This document shows positions 52,747-61,405 of a stretch of DNA of 64,000 nt, in pieces (within the stretch, counting starts at the first letter, position 1; each line of letters opens with the position of its first letter). The translations under genes were made by a program, and so were the position numbers. The notes under the pieces were generated by a model, which saw only the letters and a list, made by a program, of their open reading frames with translations, was not told the origin of the DNA and did not search any database. The stretch is from the NCBI RefSeq assembly GCF_005405885.1, contig NZ_BJFL01000004.1, positions 62,001-126,000 on the forward strand, written 5' to 3'. The DNA is from Gandjariella thermophila (lineage in GTDB: Bacteria > Actinomycetota > Actinomycetes > Mycobacteriales > Pseudonocardiaceae).

Positions 52747-54099
52747 ATGAGGTTGGCGCTGCTCGGCGGCGGTGGCTTCCGGGTGCCGCTGGTGCACGCC
52801 GACCTGCTCGCCGACCCGGACGGGCTGGTCGACGAGTTGGTGCTGCACGACCTGGACGCCGAGCGGTTGGCCGCGATCACCGCCGTGCTCCGGCAGCAGG
52901 CCGGCGGCGCGACCCGGCCCCGGCTGCGCCCGACCACCGACCTGGTGACGGCACTGACCGGCGCGGACGCGGTGTTCGTCGCCATCCGCACCGGCGGTCT
53001 GGCCGGCAGGGCCGCCGACGAGCGAATCGCCCTGCGGCACGGCCTGCTCGGCCAGGAGACCGTCGGCCCGGGCGGGATCTGCTTCGCGCTGCGCGCGATC
53101 CCGGTGGCGGTGGACATCGCCCGGCGGGTCGCCGAGCGGGCGCCGGGCGCGTGGGTGGTCAACTTCACCAACCCGGCCGGGATGGTCACGGAGGCGATGG
53201 CCGGCGTGCTCGGCGACCGGGTGATCGGCGTGTGCGACTCGCCGGACGCGCTGTGCCGGCGGGTGGCCGGCGCCCTCGGCGTCGACCCGGAGCGGGCGGC
53301 TTTCGACTACGTCGGCCTGAACCATCTGGGCTGGTTGCGCGCCGTCGTGGTGGACGGCCGGGACCGGCTGCCGGAGTTGCTGGCCGACGACGCGGCGCTG
53401 CGCTCGTTCGAGGAGGGGCGGCTGTTCCACCCGGAGTGGTTGCGCGCGCTCGGCGCGTTGCCCAACGAGTACCTGCACTACTACTACGCCACCCGGGAGA
53501 CCGTCGAGCGGCTGCGGGCCACCGGCGCCACCCGCGGCGAGTTCCTGCGCGCCCAGCAGGAGGAGTTCTACCGCGCGGCGCGCCGCGACCCCAGGGCGGC
53601 GCTGCGGCTGTGGCGGCGGGCCCGCGCCGAGCGGGAGGACACCTACCTGGCCGAGGCCAGGGACGCGGTGGGCGCCGGCCCCCGGGACGCCGCCGACGTC
53701 GAGGCCGGCGGCTACCAGCGGATCGCCCTGGACCTGCTGCGCGCCCTCGCCACCGGCCGCCGGGACACGATGATCCTCGACGTGCGCAACCGGCATGGCC
53801 TGGCCGGCCTGGACCGCGACGCCGTGGTGGAGGTGCCCTGCCTGGTCGACGCCGGCGGGGCGCGCCCGCTCGCGGTGGCCCCGGTGCGGGAACACCTCGC
53901 CGCGCTGATGCGCGCGGTGCGCGCGGTGGAACGCGACGCCCTGACCGCCGCGACCGAGCGGGACCGGGCGGCGGCGCTGCGGGCCATCGCCGGCCATCCG
54001 CTGGTCGACTCGGTCGGCGCGGCCCGCCGCGTGCTGGCGGACTACGTGGCCACCTTTCCCGAGTTGGCCGACCTGGGCGAGCAGGACGGCCCGGATTAA
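52747..54099 (+). CDS. glycoside hydrolase family 4 protein (6-phospho-beta-glucosidase-like)
   Basis: 450 residues from ATG 52747. The N-terminal RLALLGGGGFRVPL is the NAD loop; GQETVGPGGICFALR, NFTNPAGMVTEAM and GVCDSP (metal-binding Cys) with GLNHLGW are GH4 motifs. GH4 enzymes need NAD and a divalent metal and cleave 6-phospho-glycosides through an oxidation-elimination path. With the divergent sugar kinase this looks like a small glycoside-use unit, but no transporter is present. Confidence 0.9.
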   Translation: MRLALLGGGGFRVPLVHADLLADPDGLVDELVLHDLDAERLAAITAVLRQQAGGATRPRLRPTTDLVTALTGADAVFVAIRTGGLAGRAADERIALRHGLLGQETVGPGGICFALRAIPVAVDIARRVAERAPGAWVVNFTNPAGMVTEAMAGVLGDRVIGVCDSPDALCRRVAGALGVDPERAAFDYVGLNHLGWLRAVVVDGRDRLPELLADDAALRSFEEGRLFHPEWLRALGALPNEYLHYYYATRETVERLRATGATRGEFLRAQQEEFYRAARRDPRAALRLWRRARAEREDTYLAEARDAVGAGPRDAADVEAGGYQRIALDLLRALATGRRDTMILDVRNRHGLAGLDRDAVVEVPCLVDAGGARPLAVAPVREHLAALMRAVRAVERDALTAATERDRAAALRAIAGHPLVDSVGAARRVLADYVATFPELADLGEQDGPD

Positions 54100-54132
54100 T
54101 TCGGTCTACACTGAAGAAATAGGGACCATTAC

Positions 54133-54183
54133 GTTAGCAGCGTTACCTAACAGCGTTCGCCCGCCTCCGCTACAGTCGCCGGC
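54133..54183 (+). promoter_or_regulatory. promoter region of the epoxide-hydrolase-like gene with repeats
   Basis: An inverted repeat GTTAG-N9-CTAAC (54133-54151) and a direct repeat of CAGCGTT lie just upstream of the -10 TACAGT (54171-54176). With seven bases between the -10 and the ATG at 54184, the transcript is probably leaderless. The repeats suggest a TetR/MarR-type operator whose regulator is not encoded next to it. Confidence 0.45.
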
Positions 54184-55017
54184 ATGATCGAGCACGTTCG
54201 CATTCCGACTTCCGCCGGCACCTTCGACGGGCTGGCCAGCGGCCCCGCCGACGCGCGGGGCGTGCTGCTGCTGCACGGCTTCCCCGAGGCCGCCACCGAG
54301 TGGGAGCACCAGCTCACCGAGTTGGGCGCCGCCGGCTACCGGGCGGTCGCGCCCGACCAGCGCGGCTACTCCCCCGACGTCCGCCCGGAACGGGTCGAGG
54401 ACTACCGGATGGAAGAGCTGGTCGGCGACGTGCTCGCCATGGCCGACCAGCTCGGCTGGTCCCGGTTCGACCTGGTCGGGCACGACTGGGGCGCCGCGGT
54501 GGCCTGGGCGGTCGCCGCCGCCCACCCGGACCGGCTGCGCACTCTGACCGCGGTCTCCGTGCCGCATCCGGAGGCGTTCCGGCGGGCGCTGAAGGAGGAC
54601 GAGGACCAGCAGCGGCGGTCCGCCTACATCCAGGTGTTCCAGCAGGCCGGCACGGCGGAGCGGACACTGCTGGAGAACGACGCGGCGGCGCTGCGTGCGG
54701 TCTACGAGCACCGGGTGCCGGCCTCCCGGGTGGAGGACTACGTCATGCGGCTGTCCGAACCGGGCGCGCTGACCGCGGCGCTGAACTGGTACCGGGCCAT
54801 GAAGTTCGGCGGCCCCCGCGACACGATCATCGTGCCCACCCTGTTCGTGTGGAGCACCGAGGACGTGGCGCTCGGCTCCACCGGCGCGTTCGGCACCGAG
54901 CAGTGGGTGGACGCGCCGTACCGGTTCGAGGTGCTCGAGGACGTCTCGCACTGGGTGCCGGAGGAGGCGGCGGAGAAGCTGACAGCGCTGCTGCTGGAGC
55001 ACCTCGCCGCGCACTGA
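54184..55017 (+). CDS. alpha/beta hydrolase (epoxide-hydrolase-like)
   Basis: 277 residues. LLLHGFPEAATEW with its HGFP oxyanion motif, the nucleophile Asp in LVGHDWGAAVAW and the SHWVPEEAAEKL region with the catalytic His are the pattern of epoxide hydrolases and haloalkane dehalogenases. The lid region is short. Substrate unknown. No ribosome site is visible, consistent with a leaderless message. Confidence 0.87.
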   Translation: MIEHVRIPTSAGTFDGLASGPADARGVLLLHGFPEAATEWEHQLTELGAAGYRAVAPDQRGYSPDVRPERVEDYRMEELVGDVLAMADQLGWSRFDLVGHDWGAAVAWAVAAAHPDRLRTLTAVSVPHPEAFRRALKEDEDQQRRSAYIQVFQQAGTAERTLLENDAAALRAVYEHRVPASRVEDYVMRLSEPGALTAALNWYRAMKFGGPRDTIIVPTLFVWSTEDVALGSTGAFGTEQWVDAPYRFEVLEDVSHWVPEEAAEKLTALLLEHLAAH

Positions 55018-55069
55018 CAGCCCGTTCCGGAACTCGACTGACCTGCGATGCTGATTTTGCGGAACGCGC

Positions 55070-55084
55070 CGGGGCGAAGCCCCG
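55070..55084 (+). terminator. small hairpin after the hydrolase gene
   Basis: CGGGGC-GAA-GCCCCG, perfect 6-base stem with a 3-base loop, 53 bases after the hydrolase stop and without a T-run. Weak terminator candidate. Confidence 0.4.
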
Positions 55085-55221
55085 CGATCGTGGGGGCGGG
55101 ACGAGACACCAGGACAAGCAGGGCGTGCCAGGTCACCTGCGAGTCCCGGCGACGCGATCGCGGCGCGCGTTCTCACAACAGGCACTGAGTCTCGCCCGCC
55201 GACATGATAGGCAGGTCGGCT

Positions 55222-55995
55222 ATGACCAACGTCCTGGGCGAACCCTTCGGCCAGGGGTGGACGCAGGCGGTCGAGCTGTTCCTGGCCCTGCTGCTGTCCT
55301 CGCTGATCGGTCTGGAACGCGAGCTGCGGCAGAAGAGCGCCGGCCTGCGCACGCACACCCTGGTCGGCCTCGGCTCCGCGCTGTTCCTGCTGATCAGCAA
55401 GTACGGGTTCACCGACGTGCTGTCCGAGCACGTGGTGCTGGACCCCTCCCGGGTGGCCGCGCAGATCGTGTCCGGGATCGGGTTCGTCGGCGGCGGGCTG
55501 ATCTTCGTCCGCCGGGACGCGGTGCGCGGGCTGACCACCGCCGCGGTGATCTGGGTGGTGGCCGCGGTCGGCGCGGCCTGCGGCGCCGGGCTGCCGCTGC
55601 TCGCGCTCCTGGTCACCGGCGCGCACTTCCTCGTGGTATACGGCTACCCGCCGCTGCTGCGCCGGATCACCCGCCGCCAGCCGTTCTCGTCCGCGGTCCG
55701 GGTGAGCTACCTGGATGGTCACGGCGTGCTGCGTGACGTGCTCGCCGCGGCCACCCGGCACCATTTCGTGGTCGCCGAGTTCGACACCGCGCGCCGCGGC
55801 TCGGCCGAGGACGACCTGGAACGCGGCCGCGCGCAGCGGCGCGACCGACTGGAAACGTCCGCGCACGGCGACGTGATCGACCTGTCGCTGCGCGTCGAGG
55901 GTTCCGCCGATGTGCACGACCTGGTCGCCGCGCTGTCCGAGATGGACGGTGTGCTGGCGGTCGGGGCGGGTGAGCCGGAGGGCGGCGGCGACTGA
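55222..55995 (+). CDS. MgtC/SapB-family membrane protein
   Basis: 257 residues from ATG 55222 (ATG 55204 also possible). Four or five N-terminal membrane segments contain LLSSLIGLERELRQKSAGLRTHTLVGLGSA, the MgtC signature, and IGFVGGGLIFVR with GLTTAAVIWVVAAVG. The C-terminal soluble domain (about 155-257) is ACT-like. MgtC-like proteins modulate F-ATPase activity or Mg2+ homeostasis. No riboswitch was seen upstream. Confidence 0.88.
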   Translation: MTNVLGEPFGQGWTQAVELFLALLLSSLIGLERELRQKSAGLRTHTLVGLGSALFLLISKYGFTDVLSEHVVLDPSRVAAQIVSGIGFVGGGLIFVRRDAVRGLTTAAVIWVVAAVGAACGAGLPLLALLVTGAHFLVVYGYPPLLRRITRRQPFSSAVRVSYLDGHGVLRDVLAAATRHHFVVAEFDTARRGSAEDDLERGRAQRRDRLETSAHGDVIDLSLRVEGSADVHDLVAALSEMDGVLAVGAGEPEGGGD

Positions 55996-56052
55996 GATGA
56001 GCGAGCAACTGGCCAGGCACGCGCCGGCCGGCTGATCGCTACGCTGGCGGCC

Positions 56053-56631
56053 ATGCCCCCATCCCCGGCCCCGGTGGCCGGTCTGCTGCTCGCGGCGGGG
56101 GCCGGCCGCCGGTTCGGGATGCCCAAGGCGCTGGTGTCCTGGCGCGGCCGGCTGCTCGTGGAGCGCGCCGCCGACGTGCTGCACCAGGCCGGATGCGCCC
56201 CGGTGGTCGCGGTGCTGGGCGCCTCGGCCGCCGAGATCCGGGCTCGGGCGGCGCTGCCCGGCACCCGGCTGGTCGACAACCCGGACTGGCCGACCGGCAT
56301 GGGCTCCTCGCTGCGCGCCGGCCTCGAGGCGCTGGCCGGCACCGCCACGCCCGCGGTGCTGGTGCTGCCGGTCGACGTGCCCGGCGTGACCGCGGACGCG
56401 GTGCGCCGGCTCGGCGCGCTGGCCGCCCCGGACGCCCTGGCCCGGGCCACCTACCACGGCGCGCCAGGGCATCCGGTGCTCATTGGCCGCGACCACTGGC
56501 CGGGGGTGGTGGAGCGGGCGCGTGGCGACGCCGGCGCCCGGGAGTACCTGCGCGACCACCCGCCGCGCGACGTGCCCTGCGACGACGTGGCCACCGGCGA
56601 GGACGTGGACCGCCCCGAGGATCTCCGCTGA
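56053..56631 (+). CDS. MobA-like NTP transferase (molybdenum cofactor cytidylyltransferase type)
   Basis: 192 residues. VAGLLLAAGAGRRFGMPKAL is the NTP-binding motif, VLVLPVDVPGVTADAVRRL supplies the metal-binding Asp, and GAPGHPVLIGRDHW is found in MocA/CoxC-type proteins. By family it makes MCD or MGD cofactor from molybdopterin. No molybdoenzyme gene is in the window. Convergent with the MFS gene, 4 bases between the stops. Confidence 0.88.
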   Translation: MPPSPAPVAGLLLAAGAGRRFGMPKALVSWRGRLLVERAADVLHQAGCAPVVAVLGASAAEIRARAALPGTRLVDNPDWPTGMGSSLRAGLEALAGTATPAVLVLPVDVPGVTADAVRRLGALAAPDALARATYHGAPGHPVLIGRDHWPGVVERARGDAGAREYLRDHPPRDVPCDDVATGEDVDRPEDLR

Positions 56632-56635
56632 GCCG

Positions 56636-57826
56636 TCACGGCGCGCCCGCACGCGCGGGCCGGTTCGCGGACACGGCCACGGCGACCATCGCGCCGCACA
56701 GCACCGGCAGCAGGGCGAGCGCCCACGGCAGCGACACGGTCTGGGCGAGTAGCCCGATCAGCGGCGGGCCCAGCAGGAACCCCGCCCAGCCGCCGGTGAC
56801 CACGCCGGCGATCGCCGGACCGGGGTGGCTGCCCGGCACCTCGGCCGCAGCGCTGAACACCACCGGCACCACGCAGGACAGGCCCAGACCGAACGCGGCC
56901 AGGCCGGCCAGCGCCAGCCACGGCGCCCCGACCGCCAGGGCCACCGCCATCCCGGCGCCGCCCACCCCGGCCAGCACACCCACCACGGGCAGCCCGCCGA
57001 ACCGCGCCGACCACCGGTCACCCAGCGCCCGACCGGCGAACATGGCCACCGCGAACGCCGCGTACCCGGACCCGGCGAGTTGCGGTGGCGCGGCCAGCGA
57101 GTCACGCAGGTACACGGCGGCCCAGTCGGCGGCGGCGCCCTCGCAGAGCAGCCCGGCGAACATCAGCGCGGCGAGCGGGGCCAGCCGGCGGTTCCGCCAC
57201 GGCCAGGCCAGCCGCTGCTGCTCCACCGCGTGGTCGTCGGCCAGCAGCGGCCGCACCAGCGGGCCGGCGGCCAGCACGGCGATCCCGGCGAAGATCGCCA
57301 TCTGCCGGGTGAGGTCCAGCCCGCCGGCGAGCGCGAGCACGCCGAGACCGGTGCCAGCGAACCCGCCCAGGCTCCACGCGGCGTGGAAGCTGGCCAGGAT
57401 CGGCCGCCCGTAGCGCCGCTGGACGGCGACGCCCTGCGCGTTCATCGCGATGTCCAGGGCGCCCTGGAAGCCGCCCCACACCAGCATCGCGGCGAACAGC
57501 CCGGCCGCCGAGCCGGCCAGGCCCAGCCCGACCGAGGAGGAAGCGTAGCCGAGCAGGGTGACCAGCATGACCCGCCTGCTGCCCCAGCGGCTCACCGCGC
57601 CGCCCGCGGTGAGGGTGGCGAGCACCGAGCCCACCGGCGCGCCGAGCAGGGCCAGGCCCAGCGCGCCCGCCGTCAGCCCGAGATGGTCCTTGACCAGCGG
57701 CACGTGCGGCGTCCACGAGGCGAACAGCGCGGCGTGCAGGGTGAACACCGCGGCCGTGGCCACCCGCGCGGCGCGCAGCGGCGCGGCGGCCCCCGCATCG
57801 ACTTCCGGCTCCGGCACGCCGGCCAT
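56636..57826 (-). CDS. MFS transporter (sugar/fucose-permease-like)
   Basis: About 396 residues from ATG 57826; a GTG at 57865 is an alternative, and any start nearer the operator at 57902 is unlikely. Twelve membrane segments; LHAALFASWTPHVPLVKDHLG and the loop GGAVSRWGSRRVMLV are typical of the permease group around YbjJ/FucP. The gene is divergent from the SIS-domain gene with a DasR-like site between them, so import or export of an amino-sugar-related compound is plausible. Confidence 0.82.
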   Translation of the reverse strand: MAGVPEPEVDAGAAAPLRAARVATAAVFTLHAALFASWTPHVPLVKDHLGLTAGALGLALLGAPVGSVLATLTAGGAVSRWGSRRVMLVTLLGYASSSVGLGLAGSAAGLFAAMLVWGGFQGALDIAMNAQGVAVQRRYGRPILASFHAAWSLGGFAGTGLGVLALAGGLDLTRQMAIFAGIAVLAAGPLVRPLLADDHAVEQQRLAWPWRNRRLAPLAALMFAGLLCEGAAADWAAVYLRDSLAAPPQLAGSGYAAFAVAMFAGRALGDRWSARFGGLPVVGVLAGVGGAGMAVALAVGAPWLALAGLAAFGLGLSCVVPVVFSAAAEVPGSHPGPAIAGVVTGGWAGFLLGPPLIGLLAQTVSLPWALALLPVLCGAMVAVAVSANRPARAGAP

Positions 57827-57901
57827 GGTCTCGGCCACCGCGGCCCGCCGGGAAATCCTTTCCACGGGATGGGAGTGACCGGCACTTGACGCGGGCCGCA
57901 C

Positions 57902-57917
57902 AATGGTACAGACCAAT
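57902..57917. promoter_or_regulatory. DasR-like (dre) operator
   Basis: AATGGTACAGACCAAT on the plus strand, ATTGGTCTGTACCATT on the minus strand. It keeps ten of the twelve core bases of the DasR dre consensus TGGTCTAGACCA (from memory) and is nearly palindromic. It sits 11 bases downstream of TTGACG and 55 bases upstream of the SIS gene, in the divergent region with the MFS gene. DasR is the GntR-family regulator of N-acetylglucosamine use; a related GntR-HutC protein could also bind. Confidence 0.6.
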
Positions 57918-57972
57918 TAGCCCGCGCGAGTCGTGGCCGGGAACATCCCGGCGGGCAGCGGAGGTAACGCAG

Positions 57973-58704
57973 ATGACCGCACAGGCGGTGACCGGCAGCG
58001 ACTACGGCAGCCTGGTCCGCGAGCACCTGACCACGGTGGAGCAGCACAACGCCACGGCCGTGGCGGACACCGCGGAGCTGCTGCTGCGCACCGTGGCGGC
58101 GGACGGCACGGTGTTCACCGCGGGCGCCGGCCACTCGCTGGCCGCGGTCGCCGAAACCTTCTACCGCGCCGGGGGCCTCGCCTGCGTGCACCCGCTCTAC
58201 CGCCCGGAGCTGCTGCCGCTGCACGGCGCGGCGAGCAGCACGGCCGCGGAACGACACGCGGGGCTGGCCGCGGAGGTGCTCGCCGGCGTGCGGATCGGCG
58301 AGCACGACGTGCTGGTGGTGTTCTCCACCTCGGGCATCAACCCGTACCCCGTCGAGCTGGCCAGCTCCGCCGGCTGCCCGGTGGTGGCGTTCACCTCGGT
58401 GGCGGCCAGCGCGAACGGGCCGCGCCGGGCGGGCCGCACACTCGCCGAGTGCGCCACCGTCGTGCTGGACAACCGGGTGCGCCCGGGTGACGCCAGCTAC
58501 CCCGCCGACGCGCCCACCACGGCGCCGATGTCCTCGATCGTCAACGCGTTCCTGTGGAACCTGGTGCTGGTCCGGCTGGCCGAGCGGGCCGAGGCGGCCG
58601 GTGTCGAGCTGCCACTGTGGCGCAGCTCCAACGTGCCGGGTGGGGACGAGGCCAACGCCGGCCTGCTGCGCCGCTACCGCGACCGGATCCCGGAACTGGA
58701 CTAA
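57973..58704 (+). CDS. SIS-domain phosphosugar-binding protein
   Basis: 243 residues from ATG 57973 behind GGAGG. VFTAGAGHSLAAVAETFYRAGG and VVFSTSGINPYPVELA are the SIS phosphosugar motifs with conserved Ser/Thr; the C-terminal TTAPMSSIVNAFLWNLVLV matches sugar isomerase domain-containing proteins related to the AgaS/MurQ group. A role in amino-sugar phosphate metabolism fits with the DasR-like operator in front of it. The exact reaction (isomerase, deaminase or regulator) is open. Confidence 0.85.
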   Translation: MTAQAVTGSDYGSLVREHLTTVEQHNATAVADTAELLLRTVAADGTVFTAGAGHSLAAVAETFYRAGGLACVHPLYRPELLPLHGAASSTAAERHAGLAAEVLAGVRIGEHDVLVVFSTSGINPYPVELASSAGCPVVAFTSVAASANGPRRAGRTLAECATVVLDNRVRPGDASYPADAPTTAPMSSIVNAFLWNLVLVRLAERAEAAGVELPLWRSSNVPGGDEANAGLLRRYRDRIPELD

Positions 58705-58763
58705 GCGTCCCCTCGCGCGGCAGGGCGCCCGGCAGCCGGCGGAAGGCACGGCCCGGCCGCGGG

Positions 58764-60335
58764 TCACGGTTCGTCGGCGGCCAGCCGGGCGTCCTCCAGG
58801 TCGAGCATCCGCTGGATGCGGCGGCGGGTGCCGTCGCTGATCGCGCCGGTCTCGTAGAGCCGGTCCAGCTCGCCGCGCTCCACGGCGAGCAGGTCGCGGC
58901 GCAGCCGCCGGTAGGTGACCGTGTGGTCGCTGTCCGGCTCGGTGCCGGCCCGGCCGCGCTGCCGCATCCGGTCGATCCGGGCCTCGAGGTCGTGGCGGAG
59001 CCGGTCGATCACCGCGTCCGGCGCGGCCTCCAGATCGGCGAGTTGCTCCAGGTGCGCCAGACTCGCCTCGGTCATGTGCAGCCGGGCCAGGGTGTCCTCG
59101 TGGCGCACGTCGTCCGGACTGCGGGCGACCCCGCTGCGCCGGACCAGCGGGGCCAGCGTGAACCCCTGCACCACCAGGCTGACCACGATCACCCCGGTCG
59201 CCAGTACCAGCAGCAGGTCGCGCTCCGGCAGCGGCGTACCGGCCGCCGTGGTCAGCGGCACCGACAGCGCGGCGGCCAGCGGCACCACGCCCCGTGCCCC
59301 CGCCCAGGACACCACCGCGGGGATCTGCCAGGAGGGCCGGCCCGCGCCGCGTCGCCGCTGGGTGAGCGCGGACAGCGGGAACACCCACAGCACCCGCACC
59401 GCGAGCAGCGTCGCGGTGATCACCACGACCTGCATCAGCCACCACCGGTTGGCGCCGTCCAGTTGCCGGATCGCGGTCGGCAACTCCAGCCCGATGACGC
59501 CGAACACCACGCTCTCCAGCAGGAAGATCACCGTCTGGTAGACCGCGCCGACCTGCAGCCGGATGTGCGCGGTGGTCAGCCGGGTCGCCTGGGTGCCGAG
59601 CACCACGCTGGCCACCACCACCGCGGTCACGCCCGAGGTGTGCAGCGCCTCCGCGAGCACGTAGGCGGCGTACGGGGTGACCAGCGCGACAACGCTCTCC
59701 AGCACCGGGTTCTCGGTGCGCCTGCGGACCAGGAACACGCCGCCGGCGACCAGCACGCCGAGCGCCGCACCGCCGCCGGCCAGCAGCAGGAACTCGCCGC
59801 CCACGCCGCGCGGAGTGATCGCGCTCCCGGCGACCGCGACCAGCACGGCGAGACGGAACAGCAGCAGGCTGGTGGCGTCGTTGAAAAGGCTCTCCGCCTG
59901 CACCAGCACCTGGATCCGGGGCGGCAGCGACAGCCGGCGGCCCAGCGCGGTCACCGCCACCGGGTCCGTGCTGGCCAGCACGGTGCCGAGCACCACGGCC
60001 ATCTCCGGGGGCAGCGGGGTGACCAGCGCGGCGACCGCGCCCACCGCCGCAGCGGAGGCCAGCACCAGGCCCACCGCCAGCACGGTCACCGGCCGCAGCA
60101 CCGCGCGCAGGTCCCGCCACGGCAGTTCCTCCCCGGCGGCGTACAGCAGCGGCGGCAGCACCACCAGGCTCACCATGTCCGGGGTGACCTGCACCGGAGG
60201 GACCCCCGGCAGCAGGCCGACGGCCAGCCCGGCCACCACCAGCAGGGAGGGCGCGGGCACCCGCAGCCGGTGCGCGAAGCTGGCCACCACCGTGGCCAGC
60301 ACCACGAGGAAGAGCACCGTCTCCACGCTGCGCAT
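58764..60335 (-). CDS. Na+/H+ antiporter (CPA1/NhaP type)
   Basis: 523 residues from ATG 60335 behind GGGAGG. About 12 membrane segments; LASTDPVAVTALGRR holds the ion-binding Asp, and ESLFNDATSLLLFRL follows as in CPA1 exchangers. The C-terminal 130 residues are a charged, helical cytosolic part with HMTEASLAHLEQLADLEAAP. It exchanges Na+ or K+ for H+. Stands alone, with an uncertain promoter in the 267-base gap to the broken DMT gene. Confidence 0.9.
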   Translation of the reverse strand: MRSVETVLFLVVLATVVASFAHRLRVPAPSLLVVAGLAVGLLPGVPPVQVTPDMVSLVVLPPLLYAAGEELPWRDLRAVLRPVTVLAVGLVLASAAAVGAVAALVTPLPPEMAVVLGTVLASTDPVAVTALGRRLSLPPRIQVLVQAESLFNDATSLLLFRLAVLVAVAGSAITPRGVGGEFLLLAGGGAALGVLVAGGVFLVRRRTENPVLESVVALVTPYAAYVLAEALHTSGVTAVVVASVVLGTQATRLTTAHIRLQVGAVYQTVIFLLESVVFGVIGLELPTAIRQLDGANRWWLMQVVVITATLLAVRVLWVFPLSALTQRRRGAGRPSWQIPAVVSWAGARGVVPLAAALSVPLTTAAGTPLPERDLLLVLATGVIVVSLVVQGFTLAPLVRRSGVARSPDDVRHEDTLARLHMTEASLAHLEQLADLEAAPDAVIDRLRHDLEARIDRMRQRGRAGTEPDSDHTVTYRRLRRDLLAVERGELDRLYETGAISDGTRRRIQRMLDLEDARLAADEP

Positions 60336-60602
60336 CCCGGTCAGCCTCCCCACCGACAGCGACGATGTTCGCTCGTGTGCCGACCAGACTTCCCGGCGCG
60401 CCGGATTCACCCTAACCGACCACATGGCCCGCCAACCGATGAATCGGTCGGCGTCCGGACGTGCCGCAACCGCCCCGGAAACCCCCTGCGGAACACCTGT
60501 CTCACCAGAATCGGTGATCCGATCGTGACGCTGCGCCCGGAAGAACCGCACCCGGCCGGTTGTTGCCGGAGGCGGAGGCCGCGGCGGAAGGTGGTGAGGC
60601 GG

Positions 60603-61144
60603 GTGAACTCCTCCGGCGCGTCACTCGCGATCGCGATTCCCTCGGCGGCGCTCGGCGCGGCGAGCACGTGCTGTCGCTCGCCCTGGCCACCGGCGTGTGC
60701 TATGGCGTCACCGCGGCGCTGCTGAAGATCATATCCGGTCAGCTCCGGACAGGGGTCACCGAGCCGCTGCACCACTGGGTGCTGTACGTGACCTGCCTGA
60801 TCGGCCCGACGGGCTTCCTGCTCAGTCAGAACACCTTCCAGCAGGGGCGGCTGGTCTCCCCCGCGCTCGCCGTGATCACCACGGTGGACCCGCTGATCGG
60901 TGTGGCGATCGGCGTGTCCTGGTTCGGCGAGGAGATGGTGGGCGGGCCCCTGGTCACCGCCGGTGAACTGCTCTCCGGCCTGCTGATCGTGGCCGGCATC
61001 GGCGTGCTGGCCCGCCACGGCGCCCGGCTGCTGCACCATGCCGGCACGCCCGCCGGTCGGGTCCCGAGTTCGCCCACCGAGCCCGCGCCGATCGTGCTGG
61101 GCGAACCCGCACTGTCCGAGGGACAGCTGCGCTCCCGGCTGTGA
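60603..61144 (+). pseudogene. internally deleted DMT-family transporter gene
   Basis: From GTG 60603 one frame gives an N-terminus typical of the family (NSSGASLAIAIPSAALGAAS) but soon loses sense. From about 60660 the neighbouring frame gives the C-terminal half (LSLALATGVCYGVTAALLKI, VSPALAVITTVDPLIGVAIG) through to a TGA at 61144. The four or five membrane segments in between are missing and the join is out of frame, so the gene is inactive. Confidence 0.7.
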
Positions 61145-61333
61145 CGGCACGGCTCCGCACCGGCCGCTCACCCGATGGTGTTGCGGGAACCGGAAAAATC
61201 GCGCACCTGCCGCGGCAAACCCGTCAGCAACAACGCGGAACCGGTGAACAAACGCGGACCGAACACGGACGCGCGGGCAACCCGTTGCCGGGCCGCAGCG
61301 GATCATCGCGTAGTCTCGGCGGCCGATAAGCCT

Positions 61334-61368
61334 GCCACGTCCCGCGATGCGGTAAGAGGGGACGTGGC
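61334..61368 (+). promoter_or_regulatory. perfect inverted repeat upstream of the emb gene
   Basis: GCCACGTCCC (61334-61343) and GGGACGTGGC (61359-61368) are perfect 10-base arms with a 15-base spacer, ending 37 bases before the emb GTG. It could be a hairpin in the 5' leader of the mRNA, a terminator for the upstream remnant, or an operator with half-sites about 2.5 helical turns apart. Confidence 0.5.
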
Positions 61369-61405
61369 GACAAGCCGGTGATGAACGACAATTACGGTCT
61401 CCCTC

